From NCBI GenBank assembly GCA_902800215.1, contig CADCDS010000018.1, forward strand, positions 1 through 35,313: a stretch of DNA of 35,313 nt, read 5' to 3'. The translations under genes and the position numbers were made by a program. The notes under the pieces were generated by a model. The model had not been told where the DNA came from. It did not search any database and was given only the letters and a program-made list of their open reading frames with translations. This DNA comes from an uncultured Bacteroidales bacterium (GTDB lineage Bacteria > Bacteroidota > Bacteroidia > Bacteroidales > Paludibacteraceae). The first letter of the stretch is position 1, and each line of letters begins with the position of its first letter. Positions 6,456 through 13,593 of the stretch are shown here, in pieces.

Positions 6456-6479
6456 ATGTGTTTATATGAACACAGAGCA

Positions 6480-7817
6480 ATGTCAAGAAGAATAGAATAT
6501 ATTATTGATGAAATCTTGGATCAGTATCTATATGCTGATACTACTTTTCGTCCTTGGATTATAGGTTTTAGTGGAGGAAAGGATTCAACCGTTCTGCTTA
6601 CTTTGGTGTGGATGGCACTTAAAAAGATTAAAGAGACAATACCCGCACCTTTCCAGTTACGTCGTCCTATCTATGTTGTTTGTAACGATACTCTCGTCGA
6701 GAATCCAATTATATCATCATACGTAGATGATGTATTAACGCAAATTGAAAAGGCGGCGCGTGAGCAAGATATGCCAATTTTTGTTCGCAAGACGATTCCT
6801 AAGCTTGAAGATACATTCTGGGTTAACGTAATAGGCAAGGGATATCCTGTACCAAACAACGCTTTCCGCTGGTGTACAGAGAGAATGAAGATTAAGCCGA
6901 CCGCACGATTTATCACGGAACAAGTAGATGAATGTGGAGAGGCGATTATCCTTATTGGAACACGTAAGGCAGAAAGTGCTACACGTGCACGTTCGATAAA
7001 GAAACATGAGCGTCACGGGGAACGTCTTACGCATCATACACTCTTGCAAAATACTTGGGTGTATGCGCCAATTAAGGAGTTGATGTTGGAGGAAGTGTGG
7101 TATATCATAAATGCTTTCCCCTCACCTTGGGGATATGACAACTCGATTCTTTTTAATATCTACATGGATGCAAGTGCGGATGATTACGAGTGTCCGACCG
7201 TCGTGACCGATAAGAGCCACGGTTCATGCGGTCAAAGCCGTTTTGGATGTTGGATATGTACCGTCGTTAAAGATGACAAGTCCATGCGTTCACTCATTGA
7301 AAAGGGACGAGGTTGGATGCAGCCGCTTTATGATTTCCGTATGCAATTAGACCAAGAACGCAATATCATCTCCAATCGTATGCCATTCCGTCGTGACGGA
7401 CGCCCAGCAATTAACGATATGGGACCGTATATATTTAGTTATCGTGCTTCTATGCTGCAACGCTTACTACAAGTTCAAAAAACGCTACAAGAGCACGATC
7501 CTAAGATAAAACTAATATCTGACCAAGAGTTAATCGCTATTCAGGTCAATTGGTATCGTGATTTTAACTTTGGTTATTCTGTATCAGAAATATATAACTC
7601 AATTTATAAAACATCTCTCGCCATGGATGAGAACAGCAAAAACAAATTAGAAGCGGACTTGATGCGCGAAGTCTGCAAAGATAATCCGGAAGAAGGCGAA
7701 CTCATTGAGCAACTCCTTCTCTTACAAAAGAGCAAATCGCTTATGAAGCGTCGTCATGGACTTCCCAATGAAATCGAAACACGACTTAAAGACTTTTTAG
7801 AGAGGAAGAAAAAATGA
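6480..7817 (+). CDS. dndC: DNA phosphorothioation protein DndC
   Basis: DndC is the PAPS-reductase-like enzyme that activates DNA for sulfur insertion, taking sulfur from a cysteine desulfurase. From ATG 6480 (MSRRIEYIIDEIL) it has 445 residues; the ATG at 6456 lies against the terminator U-tract and is rejected. The PP-loop SGGKDST is at 31-37. Cysteines 132 (FRWCTERMK), 250, 257 and 260 (SCGQSRFGCWIC) are the four expected 4Fe-4S ligands of the family. The stop overlaps the dndD start by 4 bp (ATGA). No dndA or dndB is present; a chromosomal IscS commonly replaces DndA in such clusters. The operon is clearly more AT-rich than the genes after 12.5 kb. Confidence 0.93.
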   Translation: MSRRIEYIIDEILDQYLYADTTFRPWIIGFSGGKDSTVLLTLVWMALKKIKETIPAPFQLRRPIYVVCNDTLVENPIISSYVDDVLTQIEKAAREQDMPIFVRKTIPKLEDTFWVNVIGKGYPVPNNAFRWCTERMKIKPTARFITEQVDECGEAIILIGTRKAESATRARSIKKHERHGERLTHHTLLQNTWVYAPIKELMLEEVWYIINAFPSPWGYDNSILFNIYMDASADDYECPTVVTDKSHGSCGQSRFGCWICTVVKDDKSMRSLIEKGRGWMQPLYDFRMQLDQERNIISNRMPFRRDGRPAINDMGPYIFSYRASMLQRLLQVQKTLQEHDPKIKLISDQELIAIQVNWYRDFNFGYSVSEIYNSIYKTSLAMDENSKNKLEADLMREVCKDNPEEGELIEQLLLLQKSKSLMKRRHGLPNEIETRLKDFLERKKK

Positions 7818-9916
7818 TAATCAAAAGTATAGAACTTAACAACTTCCGTATCTATAAGGGAGTCAATCGGATTGATTTTGCGCCAGACGGAGAACGCAAT
7901 ATCGTGATAATAAGCGGTAATAATGGATTTGGTAAGACCACTTTCCTTATGTCGCTTGTGTGGTGTCTCTATGGTCGCCAAATGGAGAATGTGGATGACC
8001 TGTATAAAAAGGAGATTGTTGAAAAAGGAGGCTATGGGCGCTATATTGGCAATAGTTTGAATAAAGAGGCGCAACGTAAAGGAGAGACACGCTTCTCTGT
8101 GTCCGTAACATTTACTGATGTAGAGATACCGGATACAACGTGTACAGAAATAACGATTATTCGATCGTATGATAGCGCAACGAGTACGGACGATGAATTA
8201 CGTATTCTTATTGATGGTAGAGAGAGTGATTTGTTTGCAGACCGCCAGGAAGAAGAATTTTTCATCCGTGATTACATCCTTCCGATAGAGATTGCAAAGT
8301 TTTTCTTCTTTGATGCAGAGAAAATCGTTTCTTTCGCAGAAATCAATACTCCTGAGCAACGTCGAGAATTAAGCAAGGCTTATTCGCAGGTGCTTGGTAT
8401 TCAAAAGTATGATACGCTCAAAAAAGAATTAGAGCGTTTGCAAGATGAATACAGAAAAGAGTCTGCGCAACCGCAAGATAAGCAGAACTTCATTGATTTA
8501 ACTGCACAAATCGAAAAAGCAGAAGAGGAGATAGAAAGTATCGATCAGCAAATCAAAGAGAATGATGAGAACCAAGTATCATTGCGCTATGATTTTGGTC
8601 AATTACAAGAAAAACTCATTCGCGAAGGCGATCTTATGAGTGTTGATCGATTACATGAGTTAGAAGCGAATCGTGACGAACAACAAAAAATCCTTGACGA
8701 AGCACAAGAGGGATTGAAAGATTTATACAATTATATTCCCTTTGGTCTAGCAGGTAATGTGGTTTCAGAAGTCGCAGAGCAATTGAATAGAGAAAAGGCT
8801 TATAAGCAAAACAAAGTTCAATTGGAGGGTGTTGAAGAAAAGACGGATGACATCCTCAATGAATTGGATCAAGCGCGTAGTAACTACCAAGGCGTGATTG
8901 ATGTTAAGATTCGTAACTTCTACGAAGAAGAAATCAAGAAACTCATACTTAAACACTTTTATAGTGAGTATGACGCATCGCAGTTTGAAGGATTCCAGAT
9001 TTTGCATGACCTTACAGATATGCAGAATGATGAGTTCTTCAATTTGATTGCTAAGATTAAAGATAGTAAAGCGGCATTTGAAGTATTGTCTCATAAGTAT
9101 TCTTCTGCAAAAGCTGAAGTATTTAAGATTGAGAAAGAAATCCGTGAAGCAGAAAAGAATGCAGAAAGTGAATATATCCAAGAACTTAGAAAGACGAAAG
9201 ATCGTTTAGACGGCGAAATTCAAAAGATTGTTATGGAAATAGGTCGTCTTACTGAGCGCAGGGAAAAGATTAAAGAAGATATTAAGGCTTACAAGCAGAA
9301 AAAGGAAATTCTTTCAAAAAAGATTGATGTTGCAGCAAAGAATAAAGCGGTAGATGACGAGGCTACACGTCTCATTCATACTATTCAGAAATTCTTGCAA
9401 CGATTCAAAGCGGAAAAGAAAAAGGCATTAGAGCAAAAACTGGAAGAGAAATTGAAAGCCTTTATGCATAAATCTGATTTCGTGCACAAGGTAATAGTTG
9501 ATATTCAGGGTAATGGCGAAGATGTGGATATAAATTTGTACGATAGCCATAACAAGAAAATCGATAAAGGTAATTTATCTATGGGAGAAAAACAATTGTT
9601 TGCTTCCGCTCTTCTTGGTGCCTTGGTAGAAGAAACTCAATTGGAATTCCCTGTTTTCATTGATAGTCCAATGCAAAAACTTGATCCAAGCCATAGTAAG
9701 AATATTTTAATGAAATTCTATCCTACGGTATCTAAACAAGTTGTGTTCTTCCCATTATTACTCAAAGAGTTAACTGAAGAAGAATATGGGCTTATTCAAA
9801 ATATTACAAGTAAGACTTATCTGATCCATAACGAGAATGATGGTTCTTGCTTTGTTGAGGTTAAACCTGAAGAACTTTTTGAAACCTATAAACAAACAGA
9901 AAGGAAACAAGTATGA
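7814..9916 (+). CDS. dndD: DNA phosphorothioation ATPase DndD (SMC-like)
   Basis: The protein has 700 residues with the SMC/Rad50 plan. The Walker A is GNNGFGKTT (35-43), a long heptad-rich coiled coil spans about 185-550, the ABC signature is LSMGEKQ (about 587) and the Walker B is FPVFIDSPM (about 611), followed by the D-loop-like QKLDPSHSKN. DndD is the ATPase of the phosphorothioation complex, thought to expose or structure DNA for DndC and DndE. It overlaps dndC by 4 bp upstream and the dndE fusion by 4 bp downstream, so the three should be made in fixed proportion from one message. The length is typical for the family (about 650-700). Confidence 0.92.
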   Translation: MIIKSIELNNFRIYKGVNRIDFAPDGERNIVIISGNNGFGKTTFLMSLVWCLYGRQMENVDDLYKKEIVEKGGYGRYIGNSLNKEAQRKGETRFSVSVTFTDVEIPDTTCTEITIIRSYDSATSTDDELRILIDGRESDLFADRQEEEFFIRDYILPIEIAKFFFFDAEKIVSFAEINTPEQRRELSKAYSQVLGIQKYDTLKKELERLQDEYRKESAQPQDKQNFIDLTAQIEKAEEEIESIDQQIKENDENQVSLRYDFGQLQEKLIREGDLMSVDRLHELEANRDEQQKILDEAQEGLKDLYNYIPFGLAGNVVSEVAEQLNREKAYKQNKVQLEGVEEKTDDILNELDQARSNYQGVIDVKIRNFYEEEIKKLILKHFYSEYDASQFEGFQILHDLTDMQNDEFFNLIAKIKDSKAAFEVLSHKYSSAKAEVFKIEKEIREAEKNAESEYIQELRKTKDRLDGEIQKIVMEIGRLTERREKIKEDIKAYKQKKEILSKKIDVAAKNKAVDDEATRLIHTIQKFLQRFKAEKKKALEQKLEEKLKAFMHKSDFVHKVIVDIQGNGEDVDINLYDSHNKKIDKGNLSMGEKQLFASALLGALVEETQLEFPVFIDSPMQKLDPSHSKNILMKFYPTVSKQVVFFPLLLKELTEEEYGLIQNITSKTYLIHNENDGSCFVEVKPEELFETYKQTERKQV

Positions 9917-11490
9917 TTATTAATATCAAAACATCAAAAGCGAACCAAGAGATAGTTTCTTTTCTGACACAGAAACTACCGGGCAATCAAAAAGAAAACA
10001 TCATCGCTCGTATTGCACTTGGTTACTCCCTCTCACTTGGAAAACGCTTCACGCAAGCAGAGTTTAATATGTATGATTCTCAAGGTAAGGAATACAAAGA
10101 TAGTATCTTATTCGATGTTGCAAATAAGGATTACTATATAGCTCTGATATGCCAAGCCTATGGTATCAATAAAAATAATGATCTTATCCCGAAATATGTA
10201 AAGTTGCATGTTGATCATGGATTGGCTCAGATATACTATCTGTTTGAGAACCGTCCCCAATTCACTTTCTTTGATTTCCTCGTTGAGAATTTGAGCAAAG
10301 GAATTGATGCTATTGAAGATGCTCCAGTAACATTGGATGCTGCTCGTAATCAAAATCAGCATATCACTAAATCTTCTTTCACGGGACCGATTGATATTAA
10401 GATTGGGTATAATCCGAATACGCAGGAGCCGATTGAGTTCTGCTTCAACAACACAAAGCGTTACAATAATCAGCATATCGCTGTAGCTGGTAAGTCGGGC
10501 TCTGGTAAATCTCAATTTGCATTGGAGTTCTTGCGCCAGTTAACAATTAAAACGCAAGGACAAGTTAACTTCTTATTCCTCGATTTCAAGGGAATATCCA
10601 AAGATGATAGAGAGAAGATGGCAGACTTCTTTGATACTACCAAAACAAAGTGTATCAATGCTCCCGAAGAACCGTTCCCGCTGAATCCGTTATCCTTTAT
10701 TGATAATGTAAACAAAACAAACAAGTTAGTCGGAATTAACAAGTTTGTAGATATTATTGCTAAGTATTCGAATCTGGGCAAAGTACAACAGCAAACCTTA
10801 AAAGATGCTGTGCTTGAAGCATTCAATCGCCAAACAGGGGGAGATTATCCTTCGTTAAAAGAGGTATATGAGATTATCCAAGAGCAAGATGGTAAACCTG
10901 ATTCATTAACGGAGATAATGAGTCGTTTGACTGATTACGAGCTGTTTGCTTCAAAGGTCAATAACCCAAGTACTTTCTTGAACAATAACTATTATCTTTC
11001 ATTGTCTGGAGAATTGGACAGCACCGTCCGTTTTACATCGGTATTCTTGATTATCAATTATATCTTCAATGTCTTCTCAAATATGGGAAGTACGGATGTA
11101 AATGGCGAATATCGTGAGATGCGCTATGTGCTGATGATTGACGAGGCGCACGACTTATTCCGTGAAAAGAAATCATTGGAAATCTTGGAGGTGATCTTGC
11201 GTAAAATGCGCTCTTACGGTGTTTCTGTATTCTTGTTGTCTCAAGGTATAGCGGAATACAACACGGCTAACTTTGATTTCTCACAAGAATGTGAAACCGC
11301 TTTCCTCTTGCCGATTAACGATATGGCAAACACGAAGGCTATCAACAAGTTCCTTGGTTTGACACAAAAAGATGGTACAACAGCCCTGCGTAATATCGAG
11401 AAACTTGCAAATGGTCAAGCGGTATCGAATATTAAGGAATATCCTCGCACATCAGTATTTGATGTAGTTCAGTACTGGAAAGAGAAATAG
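9913..11490 (+). CDS. dndE: DndE fused to a HerA/FtsK-like ATPase
   Basis: The protein has 525 residues. The N-terminal ~125 residues (MIINIKTSKANQEIVSFLTQKL, then ARIALGYSLSLGKRF, then YVKLHVDHGLAQIY) match DndE, the small protein that binds nicked DNA. The remainder is a HerA/FtsK/DptH-type ATPase with Walker A AGKSGSGKS (about 190-198), Walker B VLMIDEAHDLF (about 405) and a following SYGVSVFLLSQG sensor-like stretch. In the classical system DndE is about 110 residues and DptH is a separate restriction gene. Here the modification protein and a translocase-like ATPase share one chain. It is the last gene of the operon; a terminator follows at 11541. Confidence 0.85.
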   Translation: MIINIKTSKANQEIVSFLTQKLPGNQKENIIARIALGYSLSLGKRFTQAEFNMYDSQGKEYKDSILFDVANKDYYIALICQAYGINKNNDLIPKYVKLHVDHGLAQIYYLFENRPQFTFFDFLVENLSKGIDAIEDAPVTLDAARNQNQHITKSSFTGPIDIKIGYNPNTQEPIEFCFNNTKRYNNQHIAVAGKSGSGKSQFALEFLRQLTIKTQGQVNFLFLDFKGISKDDREKMADFFDTTKTKCINAPEEPFPLNPLSFIDNVNKTNKLVGINKFVDIIAKYSNLGKVQQQTLKDAVLEAFNRQTGGDYPSLKEVYEIIQEQDGKPDSLTEIMSRLTDYELFASKVNNPSTFLNNNYYLSLSGELDSTVRFTSVFLIINYIFNVFSNMGSTDVNGEYREMRYVLMIDEAHDLFREKKSLEILEVILRKMRSYGVSVFLLSQGIAEYNTANFDFSQECETAFLLPINDMANTKAINKFLGLTQKDGTTALRNIEKLANGQAVSNIKEYPRTSVFDVVQYWKEK

Positions 11491-11540
11491 TTATCCATTG
11501 TAGGTCAAACACTCGATGCAATTTCACCAAGTATATATGC

Positions 11541-11570
11541 GCCACGCTCCACAGCGTGGCGTTTCTTCTT
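11541..11570 (+). terminator. Terminator of the dnd operon, first hairpin of the array
   Basis: GCCACGCT-ccac-AGCGTGGC (11541-11560) is followed by a T/C-rich run. It is 50 bp after the dndE stop. Confidence 0.7.
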
Positions 11571-11796
11571 CGTATTTCGCCGATTGTCAATCGGCATAGC
11601 TATGTCCATTGCGTCCAAATAGCATTTGGACATCCCACCTTCGTTCATTTCCAGAAATTCTATTCTGGTTCAAAACGTTTTTCCCTTATTCCGAATATTA
11701 TCCGGCATCTCATTGTTTAGTGCGCGAGTCGTCAGGCTCGCGTTTCTATTTTCTTCCATTTCAGGGCAATCTGATTACCCGCTCCCTCCCTTCGGG

Positions 11797-11836
11797 ATTC
11801 CGGTGTTCCGAGATTCCGTGATACCGCTATTCCAGA
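11797..11836. repeat. Five degenerate 8-bp tandem units
   Basis: ATTCCGGT, GTTCCGAG, ATTCCGTG, ATACCGCT and ATTCCAGA follow one another without a gap. They occupy the one position in the palindrome array where a hairpin is missing. Confidence 0.65.
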
Positions 11837-12090
11837 CCCCAGTAAAATTGGAAGTCGCAAATTGCGATTTCCAATGGCTATTCTTCAAAATCACAAATTG
11901 TGACCTTGAAAGTGTCACACCCGCAGGTCTAACTCTTGGCGCTATCTCGCCAAGCAACTGTTCAGGATTCCTTGACAGTTCAACTGTCGCATTTTTGCGT
12001 CTGTTCAAACTGGTTCCATTTTGGAATATATGCTTGAGTATGTAAGGATTGCTTACTAACCCAAAAACCAACCTGTAAGGATTTATTACA

Positions 12091-12446
12091 AGTTGAAGTA
12101 TCCATCCCCCCATCGATCAAGTGCTCTGCGATGTCCCGCAGAGTAGAGTAGTGTCCTGTGCTCGTCTCTTTCCAAGAGCGAGTTTTTTGATCATTGTTGA
12201 CCATTTTTGGTTGACTGCTTTTTGAATTATACAAGTTTTTGAGGGTCTTTTTGACCAAAAGTGATGTTTTTTCTGAGATTTGGTTATTTTGCGCTGCTTT
12301 TTCTCTTAATCTTTTTTCTTTCCCCCTTTTAATAAGGTGTTCTCCGCCGCTTCCGACGAGGCCCCAGCACTCCGGTTGCATACTCCGCTAAGGTGGTTGG
12401 TTATGCAGTTGCTGATGAACGAGTAATTCTTGTGAAAATATTGAAA
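12091..12446. other. T-rich non-coding stretch
   Basis: It holds a CTCTGCG/CGCAGAG hairpin (12124-12143), the terminator at 12161-12188, and several T-runs with small inverted repeats such as GGTC/GACC (12244-12256). No protein with recognisable features is encoded on either strand. The run of T-tracts marks the edge between the accessory region and the housekeeping genes. Confidence 0.5.
12161..12188 (+). terminator. Hairpin with six-T tract
   Basis: CTCG-t-CTCTT, a tcc loop and AAGAG-CGAG are followed by TTTTTT. It is probably the last strong stop for any transcription leaving the palindrome array. Confidence 0.65.
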
Positions 12447-12480
12447 AATGACATGCGTACTTGCGTATGTCATTTTTTTT
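12447..12480 (+). terminator. Strong terminator before the oxidoreductase promoter
   Basis: AATGACATGCG (12447-12457) and CGTATGTCATT (12464-12474) form an 11-bp stem with one G-T pair, followed by eight T residues. An A-run on the left makes it potentially bidirectional. It insulates the following promoter. Confidence 0.8.
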
Positions 12481-12483
12481 GTG

Positions 12484-12491
12484 TAATTTTG
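12484..12491 (+). promoter_or_regulatory. Promoter of the flavodoxin-like gene
   Basis: TAATTTTG followed by CA is a good -7 box. It leaves a leader of only about 10-15 nt before ATG 12511. Confidence 0.65.
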
Positions 12492-12510
12492 CAGGCAAAA
12501 TCGTGCAAAG

Positions 12511-13125
12511 ATGAAAGTATTACTGATTAATGGTTCGCCGCGGAGGAGCGGGAACACGTATCTGGCGCTGAAAGAAGCGGCGCAGGAGTTGGAAAGGAAT
12601 GGTATAGAGACCGAGATCGTGGGTGTCGGCACGAAGCCGGTTCGCGGGTGCATCGCCTGCTCGACGTGCAAGACAAAGGGGAATGGGAAGTGCGTGTTCG
12701 ACGACGACATCTGCAACGAGGTAAGCGCTAAGATGGCAGAAAGCGACGGACTCATCGTGGGATCGCCGGTTTATTACGGGCAACCGAACGCGACCGTGCT
12801 GGCGTTGGTACAGCGAATGTTGTACTCGAATGGAGCTGCTTTTAACGGCAAGCCGGCAGCCGGTGTAGCGGTATGTCGCCGAGGAGGCGCAACCGCTGCG
12901 CTCCAGACGCTCAATATGCCGTTTCAGTTGCTGAACATGCCGATCGTGACGAGTCAGTACTGGAACATCGTCTATGGTAGGCTGGAAGGCGAAGCAGCGC
13001 TTGATGCCGAAGGCATGCAGACCATGCGTTCGCTGGCGAAGAACATGGCGTTTCTTCTGAAGGCATTGGAAAACAAAGCGAGACCCGATTACGAGCCTCG
13101 CCAAGCTATGCATTTTATACGATAA
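12511..13125 (+). CDS. Flavodoxin-family NAD(P)H-dependent oxidoreductase
   Basis: The 204-residue protein has the FMN-phosphate loop NGSPRRSGNT at 7-16, the ironsulfur-flavoprotein-like CIACSTCKTKGNGKC stretch (about 48-62), and GSPVYYGQPNATV, the second flavin loop. It belongs to the NADPH-dependent FMN reductase / flavodoxin_2 superfamily, cytoplasmic FMN proteins that move electrons from NAD(P)H to quinones, nitro compounds or iron-sulfur partners. The substrate cannot be read from the sequence. It has its own promoter at 12484 and is followed 18 bp later by yqeY, probably as one transcript. Confidence 0.85.
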   Translation: MKVLLINGSPRRSGNTYLALKEAAQELERNGIETEIVGVGTKPVRGCIACSTCKTKGNGKCVFDDDICNEVSAKMAESDGLIVGSPVYYGQPNATVLALVQRMLYSNGAAFNGKPAAGVAVCRRGGATAALQTLNMPFQLLNMPIVTSQYWNIVYGRLEGEAALDAEGMQTMRSLAKNMAFLLKALENKARPDYEPRQAMHFIR

Positions 13126-13143
13126 CAAAATTAACAACGAGAT

Positions 13144-13590
13144 ATGAAAAATGAATTGAATGCCTTGATCATGGAGGCAATGAAAAACCATGATACGGTG
13201 CGCACGGAGAGTCTGCGTGCCATCAAGAGTGCGTTTTTGAATTGGCAGACCAGCAAAGAGAATGCCGGTAAAGAGTTGACGGAAGCGGACGAGATCCAGA
13301 TCATCAAGAAGATGGTGAAACAGCGCCAGGAGTCGGTTGAGCAGTATGTAGCAGCCGGTCGTCAGGAGTTAGCCGACGCCGAGAATGCGCAGATCACCGT
13401 GTTAGAGACTTTCCTGCCGAAGGCAGCAAGTGAAGAGGACATCGTTCGTGCATTCAATCAGGCCAAGGAAGCCAACGGTTGGGAGGCTGAGAAAAAGAAC
13501 ATGGGTCTGTTCGTGAAAGCCATCAAAAATGCGCTACCCAATGCCGATGGCAAAATGGTAGCGCAAGTTGTGCAGAGTCAGCTAGCCTAA
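13144..13590 (+). CDS. yqeY: GatB/YqeY domain protein
   Basis: The 148-residue protein has the all-helical YqeY fold: N-terminal MKNELNALIMEAMKNHDTVR, then TESLRAIKSAFLNW, then a long basic helix with IIKKMVKQRQESVEQY, and the C-terminal domain ending NADGKMVAQVVQSQL. YqeY resembles the tail domain of the GatB amidotransferase subunit and is thought to bind tRNA, although its cellular role is not established. Length is standard. It lies 18 bp after the flavodoxin-like gene and stops three bases before the convergent endonuclease gene. Confidence 0.9.
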   Translation: MKNELNALIMEAMKNHDTVRTESLRAIKSAFLNWQTSKENAGKELTEADEIQIIKKMVKQRQESVEQYVAAGRQELADAENAQITVLETFLPKAASEEDIVRAFNQAKEANGWEAEKKNMGLFVKAIKNALPNADGKMVAQVVQSQLA

Positions 13591-13593
13591 GAG

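Larger units (their letters stand above)
11541..12090. repeat. Array of unrelated short palindromes at ~36-bp spacing
   Basis: Successive palindromes differ in sequence but are regularly placed. Centres are about 11550, 11587 (GCCGATTG-t-CAATCGGC), 11622 (GTCCAAAT-agc-ATTTGGAC), 11659 (CCAGAA/TTCTGG), 11698, 11733 (CGCGAGTC-gtca-GGCTCGCG), 11772 (GGGcAAT/ATTaCCC), 11861 (14-bp arms ATTGGAAGTCGCAA and TTGCGATTTCCAAT), 11897 (TCACAA-a-TTGTGA), 11945 (CTTGGCG/CGCCAAG), 11981 (GACAGTT-c-AACTGTC), 12020, 12049 (GTAAG/CTTAC) and 12082 (TGTAA/TTACA). Most intervals are 33-40 bp. Linkers are pyrimidine-rich and often end in ATTTC, ATTGC or ATT. No gene is credible here. Confidence 0.75.

Noticed and set aside
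11626-12045. 139-aa plus-strand reading frame over the palindrome array
   Set aside because: The translation is low-complexity, has no recognisable domain, and every palindrome would be coding; no promoter precedes it.
11541-12090. CRISPR or TIGR-like guide array
   Set aside because: No conserved repeat alternates with unique spacers. It is the palindromic stems that vary, and no cas or Tas-like gene is present.
11980-12381. 133-aa minus-strand reading frame
   Set aside because: It crosses two terminators and poly-T regions and has no family features.
12350-12470. Possible coding remnant (frame reading KVVGYAVADERVILVKIL)
   Set aside because: It looks protein-like but has no start, no family match I can name, and runs into a terminator. 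Too weak to call.
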